This document shows positions 15,250-25,900 of a DNA stretch of 48,041 nt, one piece after another. A program made the translations under genes and the position numbers. Numbering within the stretch: the stretch's first letter is position 1; the number at the start of each line of letters is the position of its first letter. The notes under the pieces were generated by a model. The model was not told the origin of the DNA. It did no database searches and saw only the letters and a list, made by a program, of their open reading frames with translations. This DNA is from Parcubacteria group bacterium. Its GTDB lineage: Bacteria > Patescibacteriota > Minisyncoccia > Phycocordibacterales > CSBR16-119. The DNA lies in the NCBI GenBank assembly GCA_943356745.1, contig CALRFT010000006.1, positions 1-48,041 on the forward strand. Reading direction: 5' to 3'.

Positions 15250-17004
15250 ATGAGTCTTATACAAGAACTTGTAACAAGAGGAGTTGTCTCGCAAGGACAA
15301 GTTGCTGATGTTGTTAGACTTGCAGATGAAAAATATAACGGAGATATTGATGAGGCTCTTGTAGCTGTTGGTGTCAATGAAGATCAATTACTTGCTTTTA
15401 AAAGCGAGTATTTTTCTCTTCCATCAGCAACTCTTGGAAAAGAGGGTGTTGATGGAGAGGTTTTGAAACTTTTCCCAAGAGAGACAATGAGTCAATATAA
15501 AATGATTCCACTTTCCATTGAAAATGGAATTATGAATGTTGGTATCCTTAATCCTGAGAATACAGAAACTACAGACGCGCTTCAATTTATTTCTTCAAAA
15601 AATGGTCTCGGTTTTAAAATATTTATTATTCGAAAAAAAGATTACGATAAAGTAACTCAGCAATATCAGGGTTTTTCAAGTGAGGTTACAAAGGCTCTTG
15701 ATGATCTTGATTCTGAAGGACCAAATGCTCCAGGTTCTGAATTTAAAGATAGTACTTCTGATATCGTTGATATTAATGCTCCAAATCAGGTTTTATCCGG
15801 AAAAAAAGAAGATGCAAAAATTGTGGAAGATGCACCGGTTATCAAAATTGTAGCTGTAATGCTTCGTCATGCAACAGAGGGAAACGCCTCAGATATTCAT
15901 ATTGAAAATACAGGGGCTGAAGTGAAGGTGCGTTTTCGTGTTGATGGTATTTTACACACCTCTCTTAAATTACCTCTCAATGTATATTCAGGAGTTGTTG
16001 CTCGTGTAAAAATTCTTTCAAAACTTCGCCTTGATGAAAAAAGAAGACCACAAGATGGAGGTTTTTCTGTAAAAATAAATAACAGAAAAGTTGATTTCCG
16101 AGTTTCTACATTCCCTGCTTATTATGGAGAAAAAGTAGTACTTCGTATTTTGGACCAAGAAAAAGGTGTTCGATCTCTTGAAGATCTAAACTTTAGTAGC
16201 GAACATTTTTCAATGATTAAAAAAGCACTAGATCTCCCGTATGGATTGGTTATTATTTCTGGTCCAACGGGTTCTGGAAAATCAACAACATTATACGCAA
16301 TGCTCAATGCTCTTGATCGTGAAGGGAGAAATGTAGTCTCTCTTGAAGAGCCGGTTGAATATCAGATTGAAGGAGTTACCCAATCTCAAGTTCGACCAGA
16401 AATAGGATACACCTTTGCTGCAGGGCTTCGGTCAATACTTCGACAAGATCCAGATGTTATCATGGTGGGAGAAATTCGAGATGCAGAAACAGCGCAGCTT
16501 GCAATTCAAGCTGCTTTGACTGGACACTTGGTAATTTCAACTCTCCACACAAATAACTCAATTGGTATTGTTCCTCGTTTGGTTGATATGGGAATCGATC
16601 CATATCTTATTGCACCAACTCTTCGGCTGGCAATAGCTCAGCGTCTTGCTCAGAGAAGTTGTGAAGATGCGACACGTGAAGTTGCAATGGACGAATCAAT
16701 TCGAACTATGATCATGAATCAGTTTAAAGATCTTCCAGATCAATTTAAATCTTCTCTTGGAATTACATCAAAGGTTGTTCAAACAACATCTTCTCCGACA
16801 TGCCCATCGGGAACAAGGGGGCGTATCGCGATATTTGAAATGTTTGAGATAACAAAAGAAATAGAACGAATGATTTTGGAGACTCCAACAGAACAAGATC
16901 TTTATAAGGCACTTCGAGCAAAAGGTATGATTACCATGAAAGAAGATGCACTTCTTAAATCTCTTAAGGGTGAAATACCACTGAAAGAAGTTTATAAATT
17001 CTAA
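15250..17004 (+). CDS. pilB: Type IV pilus extension ATPase PilB
   Basis: 584 residues. It has an N-terminal GspE-type MshEN domain (about 1-160), then the hexameric ATPase core: Walker A GPTGSGKST at 338-346, the Asp box region VVSLEEPVEYQIEG, Walker B (DPDVIMVGEIRD) and the His box (TGHLVISTLHTNN). It drives pilin polymerisation at the inner membrane with PilC. The usual four-cysteine zinc site late in PilB is reduced to single cysteines (RSCEDAT and SPTCPSG), so zinc binding there is unlikely. The gene is the fourth in a tight pilN-led operon with gaps of 4-11 bp. Confidence 0.93.
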   Translation: MSLIQELVTRGVVSQGQVADVVRLADEKYNGDIDEALVAVGVNEDQLLAFKSEYFSLPSATLGKEGVDGEVLKLFPRETMSQYKMIPLSIENGIMNVGILNPENTETTDALQFISSKNGLGFKIFIIRKKDYDKVTQQYQGFSSEVTKALDDLDSEGPNAPGSEFKDSTSDIVDINAPNQVLSGKKEDAKIVEDAPVIKIVAVMLRHATEGNASDIHIENTGAEVKVRFRVDGILHTSLKLPLNVYSGVVARVKILSKLRLDEKRRPQDGGFSVKINNRKVDFRVSTFPAYYGEKVVLRILDQEKGVRSLEDLNFSSEHFSMIKKALDLPYGLVIISGPTGSGKSTTLYAMLNALDREGRNVVSLEEPVEYQIEGVTQSQVRPEIGYTFAAGLRSILRQDPDVIMVGEIRDAETAQLAIQAALTGHLVISTLHTNNSIGIVPRLVDMGIDPYLIAPTLRLAIAQRLAQRSCEDATREVAMDESIRTMIMNQFKDLPDQFKSSLGITSKVVQTTSSPTCPSGTRGRIAIFEMFEITKEIERMILETPTEQDLYKALRAKGMITMKEDALLKSLKGEIPLKEVYKF

Positions 17005-17010
17005 AATACT

Positions 17011-18081
17011 ATGAACAACTACGAACAAAAATTACATGATGTAATATCATATGCGTTTCGTGAACAAGCTTCGGATATTCACTTGGCATCTGAACGTTTC
17101 CCTATGATGCGTGTTTCTGGTGAATTAATACAAATTCCAAATCTTGAAGCACTTTCATTGGATGACGTTGTTTCTATTTTGGCAGTTATGGTATCTAATC
17201 ATGACAAAATAGAAGATGTTTTGTTGAAACGTCGAGAGGAGCTTGATTTTGCGTATGAATTTGATCATTCTATTCGCCTTCGTGGAAGTGCTTATTTTCA
17301 GCAGGGAAGACTTTCTGTTGCACTTCGTGTTATTCCAAAAGTAAAAACTTTCGAAGAACTGCAACTTCCATCAATTTTGAAAGATTTTACAAGAATCAAG
17401 CAAGGTTTTTTCTTGATCGTTGGTCCGGTCGGGCAGGGTAAATCAACAACGATGGCCGCAATGATTGATCTTATAAATCAAGAGAGAAGAGAACATATTA
17501 TTACAATCGAACAACCAATTGAGTATGTTTTTCAAGAGTCTAAATCAATTATCGATCAACGAGAAGTTGGTCTTGATACTGGCTCATTTGAATCAGCGCT
17601 TAAGTCTGCTTTCCGTCAAGATGCAAATGTGATTATGATTGGAGAAATGAGAGATTCAGAAACGATTGCTGCTGCTGTTACTGCCGCTGAGACGGGTCAT
17701 TTTGTTATTTCTACTCTCCATACAAATAATGCGTCCCAAACAATTGATAGAATTATTGATTCTTTTCCAGGTGATCAACAAGAGCAAATTAGAACACAAC
17801 TAGCAAATTCACTCACTGGAATATTGTCTCAGAGATTAATTCCAAAAGTCTCAGGTGGACTTGTTCCTGCTTTTGAACTTCTTGTGAACACAAAAGCCGT
17901 GGCGAATCTAATTCGAGAAGGAAGAACACATGAGATTGATATTCTTATCGAAACAGGAAGAGAACATGGTATGATTGATATGAGTTATAGTTTAGCAACC
18001 CTTGTTCAACAAGGACAGATAAGTGTTGATAATGCTAAACGGTATGCTTTTAATGAAAAATCTTTGTCTAGTATTTTATAA
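17011..18081 (+). CDS. pilT: Type IV pilus retraction ATPase PilT
   Basis: 356 residues, the normal PilT length. It has an N-terminal PAS-like domain (QASDIHLASERFPMMRVSGE), a Walker A variant GPVGQGKST at 138-146 (usual GPTGSGKST), the Walker B region (ANVIMIGEMRDSETI) and His box TGHFVISTLHTNNASQTIDR. The motif QLANSLTGILSQRLIP before the C-terminal domain is also PilT-like. PilT disassembles pili and powers twitching and DNA uptake (family knowledge). It begins 6 bp after pilB ends. The Gln in the P-loop is uncommon but leaves Lys and Ser in place. Confidence 0.93.
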   Translation: MNNYEQKLHDVISYAFREQASDIHLASERFPMMRVSGELIQIPNLEALSLDDVVSILAVMVSNHDKIEDVLLKRREELDFAYEFDHSIRLRGSAYFQQGRLSVALRVIPKVKTFEELQLPSILKDFTRIKQGFFLIVGPVGQGKSTTMAAMIDLINQERREHIITIEQPIEYVFQESKSIIDQREVGLDTGSFESALKSAFRQDANVIMIGEMRDSETIAAAVTAAETGHFVISTLHTNNASQTIDRIIDSFPGDQQEQIRTQLANSLTGILSQRLIPKVSGGLVPAFELLVNTKAVANLIREGRTHEIDILIETGREHGMIDMSYSLATLVQQGQISVDNAKRYAFNEKSLSSIL

Positions 18082-18091
18082 ATAAATTATT

Positions 18092-19294
18092 ATGCTTTTT
18101 ACATACCAAGCACTTGACCAAGCGGGAGCAAAAAAAAGTGGAACAATCGATGCTCTCAATAAAACAGTCGCAATAAGCGCCCTTCAAAGAAGAGGTCTTA
18201 TTGTTGTTTCGATTCGTGGGGAAGAGGAAAAAGGAGTTTTTCAAATGACTTTTTTTGAAAGAGTTCCTCTTCGAGATGTTGTAGTAATGTCGCGTCAAAT
18301 TTCAACTCTTTTTTCTTCTCAGATTTCAGCATTAAAAGCTTTTACGCTTCTTGGTACAACAACAGAAAATCCACTTCTTCGAAAACAACTTCTTCAAATT
18401 GGAAATGACCTCCAAGCAGGGTCTTCAATATCAGCAGCGCTTTCAAGACATCCTGAATCTTTCTCAAGTTTCTATATCTCAATGGTAAAGGCTGGGGAAG
18501 AGTCTGGAAAGTTAAATGAAGTATTTGATTTTCTTGCGGATTATCTTGATAGGCAGTATGAACTTACCTCAAAAGCAAGAAACGCTTTAATTTACCCAGC
18601 GTTCGTTATTGTGGTATTTATTGTGGTGATGGTTCTTATGTTCACTATGGTAATTCCAAATCTTTCAAAGCTTCTTTTGGAATCTGGACAAGAAATTCCT
18701 GTGTACACACGTGTGGTTATTGGAATTAGTGAATTTTTTGTAAACTATGGAGTGTTTATTCTTATTCTTCTTGCTGTTGTTGCTGTGTATCTTTTCTTTT
18801 CTGCACGAAAAGAATCAGGTAAGCGAGCTCTAGATCATCTCAAAATCTCAACACCGTTGATTGGAAGTTTGTATAAGAAAATGTATCTTGCTCGTATTGC
18901 AGACAACCTCCATACAATGCTTTCATCCGGTATCCCAATTCTTCGATCTATTGAAATTACAGGTGAAGTGGTGGGTAATAAAATATATTCTGATATTATG
19001 AAAAAGTCAGAAGAGGCAGTAAAAGCAGGATCATCTTTCTCAAAAGCTCTTTCTCAATATCCAGAAGTACCAGCGCTTCTAACTCAAATGATTCAGGTTG
19101 GAGAAGAAACAGGATCTCTTGGTGATATTTTAAAAACTCTTTCAGGTTTTTACAAACGAGAGGTAGACGATGCTGTTGATACACTGATTGGTTTGATTGA
19201 ACCAATTATGATCGTACTACTTGCTCTTGGGGTAGGTGTTCTTTTGGCGGCTGTTCTTGTCCCAATCTACAATATTGCTTCAGGAATTGTATAA
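18092..19294 (+). CDS. pilC: Inner-membrane platform protein PilC
   Basis: 400 residues with two T2SSF domains. The first has MSRQISTLFSSQISALKAFT and MVKAGEESGKLNEVFDFLAD; the second has ARIADNLHTMLSSGIPILRS and MIQVGEETGSLGDILKTL. Membrane helices are at about residues 168-190, 212-235 and at the C terminus (IMIVLLALGVGVLLAAVLVP). PilC is the platform on which PilB and PilT act (family knowledge). It closes the pilN-led operon; no terminator is visible before the pilin promoter. Confidence 0.94.
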   Translation: MLFTYQALDQAGAKKSGTIDALNKTVAISALQRRGLIVVSIRGEEEKGVFQMTFFERVPLRDVVVMSRQISTLFSSQISALKAFTLLGTTTENPLLRKQLLQIGNDLQAGSSISAALSRHPESFSSFYISMVKAGEESGKLNEVFDFLADYLDRQYELTSKARNALIYPAFVIVVFIVVMVLMFTMVIPNLSKLLLESGQEIPVYTRVVIGISEFFVNYGVFILILLAVVAVYLFFSARKESGKRALDHLKISTPLIGSLYKKMYLARIADNLHTMLSSGIPILRSIEITGEVVGNKIYSDIMKKSEEAVKAGSSFSKALSQYPEVPALLTQMIQVGEETGSLGDILKTLSGFYKREVDDAVDTLIGLIEPIMIVLLALGVGVLLAAVLVPIYNIASGIV

Positions 19295-19326
19295 AAATAT
19301 CCACAGGTTCTTTAAAAAAGGCTTGA

Positions 19327-19332
19327 TATAAT
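19327..19332 (+). promoter_or_regulatory. -10 box (TATAAT) of pilin gene
   Basis: TATAAT lies 38 nt before the pilA ATG. The leader of about 30 nt is very AT-rich. A separate promoter fits the high expression usually needed for a major pilin. Confidence 0.55.
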
Positions 19333-19370
19333 GAAAATGTCTTAAAATTTATTAATAGATATTTAGTATT

Positions 19371-19781
19371 ATGAATAAAAATAAAAAATCAGGATTTACC
19401 CTTATCGAACTTCTTGTGGTGGTGGCGATTATTGGTATCCTTGCATCTCTTGTGATTGCATCTTTGAACCAAGCTCGATCTCGAGGAATTGATGCTGCGA
19501 TTAAAGGAACAATGTCTTCAATGCGAGCACAGGCAGAAATTGCATATGATGATAATAATGATTATGATGGAATCTGCGGAGGAATATTACTTCCTTTAAT
19601 AACAGATGTTGATTCAAAAAATGGAGACACTGTTGGGGTGGAATGTAATGCCTCTGGTCAGACCTGGGCAGCTGCTTCACGACTAACCTCGAGTACGACA
19701 GAGGGATTCTGTGTGGACCATACTGGCTTCGCTGGTACTATAACAACATCCCTTGGATCAGTTACAACTTGTCCTCAATAA
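19371..19781 (+). CDS. pilA: Major type IV pilin (prepilin)
   Basis: 136 residues. It has a short basic leader (MNKNKKSG) cleaved by PilD before FTLIELLVVVAIIGILASLV; Glu5 of the mature protein is present. The globular domain is short with four cysteines (ICGGI, VECNA, FCVDH, TTCPQ) that could form two disulfides. It has its own promoter and a strong terminator, unlike the minor pilins downstream, which supports its being the major subunit (inference). Confidence 0.9.
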   Translation: MNKNKKSGFTLIELLVVVAIIGILASLVIASLNQARSRGIDAAIKGTMSSMRAQAEIAYDDNNDYDGICGGILLPLITDVDSKNGDTVGVECNASGQTWAAASRLTSSTTEGFCVDHTGFAGTITTSLGSVTTCPQ

Positions 19782-19785
19782 AAAT

Positions 19786-19816
19786 AAAAAAACCTCTCTT
19801 TTGAGAGGATTTTTTA
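19786..19816 (+). terminator. Rho-independent terminator
   Basis: The stem CCTCTC/GAGAGG with loop TTTT is flanked by A7 and T6. It ends the pilA transcript. Confidence 0.88.
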
Positions 19817-19827
19817 TTTTTTAATGA

Positions 19828-19833
19828 TACAAT
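19828..19833 (+). promoter_or_regulatory. -10 box (TACAAT) of pilD operon
   Basis: TACAAT ends 6 nt before the pilD ATG (19840): a leaderless arrangement. Confidence 0.6.
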
Positions 19834-19839
19834 TACAAT

Positions 19840-20649
19840 ATGTATTTTTTGCTTTCAATTTTTTCTTTTATTTTCGGAACATTAGTTGGTTCATTTTTGA
19901 ATGTTGTTATTCTTAGGCATGGAACCGGAATGGGGCTTGGTGGAAGGTCTCGATGTGTTAGCTCAGGAAATATTTTGAAATGGTATGAACTTATTCCTGT
20001 GGTTAGTTTTATAATTCAAAAAGGAAGATCAAGATATACAGGAGCAAAATTATCATGGCAATATCCGTTGGTTGAAATACTTACAGGATTTCTATTTTTA
20101 CTTTCTTTTAAGAATGCATTTTCGATGTTTGGTTTTTTACATGACACAGCTTTGATTATCTCTTTCTTCTTTTTCACTCTAGTTTCAATTTTTATTGTTT
20201 TAGTATCTGTCTACGATATCAAACATATGATAATTCCAAATCAGTTTATCTATCCACTGATTGGACTTTCTTTTGTTCAGCTTTTCATCTCCCTCCCTTC
20301 ACTCGCTTTTGAAATCCCTTCTGTTTGGCTACTTCTTTCCGGTCCAATTCTAGCACTGCCTTTTGTTTTGCTTTGGTTTGTCTCTCAAGGAAAATGGATG
20401 GGTTTTGCTGATTCAAAAGTAGCTTTGGTAATTGGGTGGTTTTTGGGTGTGTCACAAGGTTTTTTTGCAATAATTATTTCTTTTTGGATTGGCGCAGTTA
20501 TTGGCGTTTTATTGTATCTTTACGCAAAAATTCTAAAAAAGAAAACAATTCACCATGTGCCTTTCGGTCCCTTTCTTCTCACAGGTCTTATTCTTAGTTT
20601 CTTGTATAATATAGACATCGGAACTTTTATTAGCCTTCTATATTCATGA
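19840..20649 (+). CDS. pilD: Prepilin peptidase PilD
   Basis: 269 residues with about eight membrane segments. The N-terminal motif GSFLNVVILRHG and the second half of the signature (SWQYPLVEILTG) are present. The two catalytic aspartates lie in VYDIKHMIIPNQ and GFADSKVA; the usual G-x-G-D is here G-F-A-D. The cytoplasmic loop that normally carries two CxxC pairs keeps one cysteine (SRCVSSG), with RSRYTG in place of the second pair, so zinc binding is probably lost. PilD cuts and N-methylates prepilins. Its stop TGA overlaps the start of the next gene (ATGA). Confidence 0.9.
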   Translation: MYFLLSIFSFIFGTLVGSFLNVVILRHGTGMGLGGRSRCVSSGNILKWYELIPVVSFIIQKGRSRYTGAKLSWQYPLVEILTGFLFLLSFKNAFSMFGFLHDTALIISFFFFTLVSIFIVLVSVYDIKHMIIPNQFIYPLIGLSFVQLFISLPSLAFEIPSVWLLLSGPILALPFVLLWFVSQGKWMGFADSKVALVIGWFLGVSQGFFAIIISFWIGAVIGVLLYLYAKILKKKTIHHVPFGPFLLTGLILSFLYNIDIGTFISLLYS

Positions 20650-21326
20650 GTGTATTTTCATTTACAAAAAATCTGAAAGCTGGAATGACCTCGATTGAAC
20701 TCGTTGTTGTGTTTAGTATTTTTGCAGCTCTTGCTGCAACGGTACTTTTTAACTATCGAGAATTTAGTACGAATATCAAACTCCAAAATCTTGCCCAAGA
20801 TATCGCGCTTCAAATTAGACAAGCACAAAATAGATCTGTATCTGGTTCTTATCCAAATTTAAATAGTGCACAACTTCCTCCTAGTATAAACTGGACTCCA
20901 AGTTATGGTTTATATTTTTCTACAGAAGAGGCGCTCAGTAATCAATTTATTTTATTTTTTGATAGAAATGATTCAGCAATTAGTGATCCTCAGCCTTTTA
21001 ATTTTGGAGATAGACAAATACCACAAGGTGATATTGATTGTAATTCAACAGATACAAACTCAGAATGTCTGGATATTATTCAAATTACAACAGGGGAGAG
21101 GATTACGGATATTTGTTTAGACGAATTTAGTTATGGGAATGGAGATTGTGATTCTGCAGAAGATATCCATATTGTTTTTTCTCGACCATTAAATAGAGCT
21201 TATATTTCATATACTGGAATGCCTCAAGATGTTTTTATTTCTGATGTATCTTTGTATGTAGTATCGGTTGATGGACTATCTTCTGTTATAAGAGTAACTG
21301 CAACGGGTCAAATTATCGTTGAATAA
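20646..21326 (+). CDS. Minor pilin, GspH/FimT-like
   Basis: 226 residues. The prepilin N terminus reads NLKAG-MTSIELVVVFSIFAAL: the cleavage Gly and Glu5 are present, but Met replaces the usual Phe1. The first helix is followed by a long polar domain with many Asp, Asn and Cys (IDCNSTDTNSEC, DICLDEFSYGNGDCDSAED), possibly a calcium site. It starts by ATGA overlap with pilD. Position as first of four pilin-like genes suggests a pilus-tip or initiation role like GspH (inference). Confidence 0.75.
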   Translation: MSVFSFTKNLKAGMTSIELVVVFSIFAALAATVLFNYREFSTNIKLQNLAQDIALQIRQAQNRSVSGSYPNLNSAQLPPSINWTPSYGLYFSTEEALSNQFILFFDRNDSAISDPQPFNFGDRQIPQGDIDCNSTDTNSECLDIIQITTGERITDICLDEFSYGNGDCDSAEDIHIVFSRPLNRAYISYTGMPQDVFISDVSLYVVSVDGLSSVIRVTATGQIIVE

Positions 21327-21329
21327 TAC

Positions 21330-22004
21330 ATGAAAATTTGTAAACAAAAATCCTATATTGAAAACAAGAAAGGCTTTACTTTGGTAGAAGTTCTTGTTTC
21401 AGTTACTTTGTTTACAGTCGTTGCTGTGGTAGGTATTTCTGCTGTGATTGTTGCAAAATCTGCATATGAAAAAAATCAAGCAATAAAAGCAACAAGTGAT
21501 TCACTTATGTTTGTTGTTGAAGATATTTCTCGAACAGCACGTCTCGGGGATCTATATCGTTGTTTGCCTTCAGTGGTTCCAAGTATTAACTTGGAAGATA
21601 TTGAGTCTCCTCAAGATAGTATTCCAGGTCAAAATTGTTATGGTGTGGCTTATGAGCCATTTTGGAATATGACTTCTGGAGACCCTGAGGATCAGATTAT
21701 TTACGCATTTGCGCCGGTTGAAGATGATGGTGAAATTGTCGGGGCTCTTTTCGCACGTAGCTTAGACGATCAAACAGCAGGAGGTTTAATTGGTATTAAT
21801 GATGGTTATTTTCAAAGAATTACTCCAAGAAATTTGAATATCGATTTAGAAAGATCAGGCTTTGATGTTGTTGGATCGGAAGATTTTATATCACAACCTC
21901 GAATTGTTATGAGAATTCATGGGACGATTACTGAAAGAAATCAAACAACAGAGTTGTCTCTTCAGACAACAATTTCACAGCGTGCTATTCGTGTTCAACC
22001 ATAA
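21330..22004 (+). CDS. Minor pilin, PulJ/PilW-like
   Basis: 224 residues. A 14-residue basic leader is followed by a canonical cleavage site KG-FTLVEVLVSVTLFTVVAVV. The rest is a soluble domain with two cysteines (YRCLP, QNCYG). Ends TAA 2 bp before the next gene. Family by position (third in an H-J-I-K-like series) is tentative. Confidence 0.78.
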   Translation: MKICKQKSYIENKKGFTLVEVLVSVTLFTVVAVVGISAVIVAKSAYEKNQAIKATSDSLMFVVEDISRTARLGDLYRCLPSVVPSINLEDIESPQDSIPGQNCYGVAYEPFWNMTSGDPEDQIIYAFAPVEDDGEIVGALFARSLDDQTAGGLIGINDGYFQRITPRNLNIDLERSGFDVVGSEDFISQPRIVMRIHGTITERNQTTELSLQTTISQRAIRVQP

Positions 22005-22006
22005 TC

Positions 22007-22549
22007 ATGTTTACAAAAATACACACAAAACAATATAGTTATGAATACAAAAAAGGATTTACCATTATCGAAGCTTTGGTGGCTATTTTTATTCTGACTG
22101 TTTCTGTAACTGCACTGATGTCTGTAGTAACTCAAGGTATTTTTAATTCTTCATATATTAAAAATAAAGCAGTTGCAATTTCTTTAGCTCAGGAAGGTAT
22201 GGAACTTGTTCGAAATATTCAAGACTCAGCTTTGTTGTCTAACGAATATGTTGATTTCGACTCGTTGGCTTCAGATGTTTTTCCCCCTTGTGTTTCTAAT
22301 GATGGGGTTTGTACAATTGACCCACTCTCTCTTGAGGTTGCTTCTTGTCAGGATGAATGTCCGCTTCGTTTATCTGATACAGGTTATTTTAATTATACCT
22401 ATGGAGAAGTGAGTCCTTTTACTCGTACTATTACAATGAATTCAGATACGGTTGATTCTGGAACTGTAGAGGTTATTGTGTCCTGGGTACAGGGAAATAC
22501 TCCCCGCGAAGTTGCGTATCAATCAAATCTATTTCTTTGGATAGAATAA
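22007..22549 (+). CDS. Minor pilin, PilV/GspI-like
   Basis: 180 residues. It has a leader ending KKG and a mature start FTIIEALVAIFILTVSVTAL with Glu5. The segment AISLAQEGMELVRNIQDSAL is characteristic of PilV/GspI-type minor pilins. Four cysteines (FPPCVS, VCTID, ASCQDEC) suggest a disulfide-stabilised domain. Starts 2 bp after the previous stop. Confidence 0.8.
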   Translation: MFTKIHTKQYSYEYKKGFTIIEALVAIFILTVSVTALMSVVTQGIFNSSYIKNKAVAISLAQEGMELVRNIQDSALLSNEYVDFDSLASDVFPPCVSNDGVCTIDPLSLEVASCQDECPLRLSDTGYFNYTYGEVSPFTRTITMNSDTVDSGTVEVIVSWVQGNTPREVAYQSNLFLWIE

Positions 22550-22553
22550 ATAT

Positions 22554-23018
22554 ATGAATATCATATCTTACAAACAAGGTTTTATATCTCTATTCACAGT
22601 TCTACTCGCAACTGTGATTTTGGCTATTACGATTGGTATGTCTTCGGTTGCTTTAAAACAAATCGTACTGACTTCAACGGTTGATGATTCAAACGAAGCC
22701 TTTTATGCTGCTGATTCTGCTCTTCAATGTGCAATTATGCTTGATGTTCAAGGTATTTTCCAAGTTGGAGGTCCTGATGAAGTTTACTGTGGTTCAATAG
22801 GTCCAATTTCTATTGACGACAGTGACTCAGGTATTTTTATTTTTAATCAACAGACAAATGGATTTGAGTGGGCTAATTCAAACTGTACTCGAGTTCGTGT
22901 GGAAAAAGATGCTGCTGCGACTCAAATTGAAGCACTTGGATATAATGTTACCTGTGACCAAGTTGGGCAAAGTCCAAGAACTGTAGAGCGTGCCCTACGG
23001 GTAAGGTATGGAAATTAA
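22554..23018 (+). CDS. Minor pilin, PilX/GspK-like
   Basis: 154 residues. The N terminus KQG-FISLFTVLLATVILAITI keeps the Gly cleavage site and Phe1 but lacks Glu5 (Phe is at that position), as is known for GspK/PilX-like tip pilins. The motif NEAFYAADSALQCAIM is the PilX-type signature. It ends the pilD operon; no clear terminator is seen before the ligA promoter. Confidence 0.75.
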   Translation: MNIISYKQGFISLFTVLLATVILAITIGMSSVALKQIVLTSTVDDSNEAFYAADSALQCAIMLDVQGIFQVGGPDEVYCGSIGPISIDDSDSGIFIFNQQTNGFEWANSNCTRVRVEKDAAATQIEALGYNVTCDQVGQSPRTVERALRVRYGN

Positions 23019-25061
<2,043 letters not shown>

Positions 25062-25087
25062 ATTTGATATACTACATAGTATAAAGT

Positions 25088-25579
25088 ATGAAGCACGAAA
25101 ATAACTTTTTCATGTATGCAATAGCATCTGCATTTCTCATGGTATCAGGAATGATGCTTATTTCGAGTGCTTCTTATGAAAGAAATGTTAATCTTTCAGC
25201 AAACATTGTTTCTGTTACAGCTATTGTTCCCGAAAAGGAAATATATAAACCATATTCAGTATCAGGCTCTATTACTGGTTTGGATGAAAATTCAAAACAG
25301 GTTGTAAAAGTTTCTTTGTGGCGTGAAAATGGAGACGGCGCAATGAAGCAGATTGATTCTCTGCAGTTAAATGAAACAACAGGATTTTCTTACTCATTTG
25401 AAAATCTGCGAGCTGGGTTATATGCTCTCAAACTCGAACCAAGTGATGGGGTAGATGTTTTGGAACCAAGGGCATTTATTCAAGGTATTTCTGAAAGTTC
25501 ACATATTATGTTTATCTCAACCACGCCGGAATATGTAAACTACATCGCTCCTAATTTCACAGTTTCAGAGACTTTATAA
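25088..25579 (+). CDS. Small secreted protein of unknown function
   Basis: 163 residues. It has a signal peptide or membrane anchor (FFMYAIASAFLMVSGMMLIS), then a beta-rich domain with a greedy-key-like Ig/transthyretin pattern (KPYSVSGSITGLDENSKQVV, FSYSFENLRAGLYALKLEPS). No catalytic motif. A TATACT at 25068-25073 lies 14 nt before the ATG. It stands between ligA and gatC with no functional link visible. Confidence 0.65.
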   Translation: MKHENNFFMYAIASAFLMVSGMMLISSASYERNVNLSANIVSVTAIVPEKEIYKPYSVSGSITGLDENSKQVVKVSLWRENGDGAMKQIDSLQLNETTGFSYSFENLRAGLYALKLEPSDGVDVLEPRAFIQGISESSHIMFISTTPEYVNYIAPNFTVSETL

Positions 25580-25586
25580 GGGTATC

Positions 25587-25615
25587 TTGCGCTTATAAGT
25601 CATACAAACTATACT
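25587..25615 (+). promoter_or_regulatory. Promoter TTGCGC-N17-TATACT of gatCA
   Basis: TTGCGC (25587-25592) and TATACT (25610-25615) have a 17-bp spacer. The ATG at 25623 follows after 7 nt, so the mRNA is predicted to be leaderless. Confidence 0.68.
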
Positions 25616-25622
25616 TATCACC

Positions 25623-25898
25623 ATGACACATGAAGAAATAAAAAAGCTCGGTTTCCTTGCTCGAATTGAGGTTTCTGAAGAAGATACTGTCCGCTTTGCG
25701 GGAGATATGGATAATATTCTTAACTTTTTAAAGCAGATTGAATCTGTTGATGTTTCAGATGTTACTCCAGTACATCGTTTTAAAAATGTTTCTCGGGAAG
25801 ATGGAAATCCATATGAAAAAGGTCAATTCTCTCAAGATCTTTTGGCGGAAGCTCCAGATGTGCAAGATGGTTTTATTAAGGTAAAGAAAATTCTCTAA
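25623..25898 (+). CDS. gatC: Asp/Glu-tRNA amidotransferase subunit C
   Basis: 91 residues, the normal GatC length. The N-terminal helix EEIKKLGFLARIEVSEEDT and the conserved segment ILNFLKQIESVDVSDVTP with VHRFKNVSREDG are typical. GatC wraps around GatA and stabilises the GatCAB complex, which converts mischarged Glu-tRNA(Gln) or Asp-tRNA(Asn). gatA begins 2 bp after its stop. No gatB is seen in this window. Confidence 0.9.
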   Translation: MTHEEIKKLGFLARIEVSEEDTVRFAGDMDNILNFLKQIESVDVSDVTPVHRFKNVSREDGNPYEKGQFSQDLLAEAPDVQDGFIKVKKIL

Positions 25899-25900
25899 AT

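Noticed and set aside
17419-17450. Inactive P-loop in PilT (GPVGQGKST)
   Set aside because: Lys and Ser/Thr of Walker A are intact, so the Gln and Val changes need not abolish ATP binding.
15250-18081. Type II secretion (gspE/gspF) and not type IV pilus
   Set aside because: The presence of pilM, pilN, pilO and especially pilT points to type IV pili.
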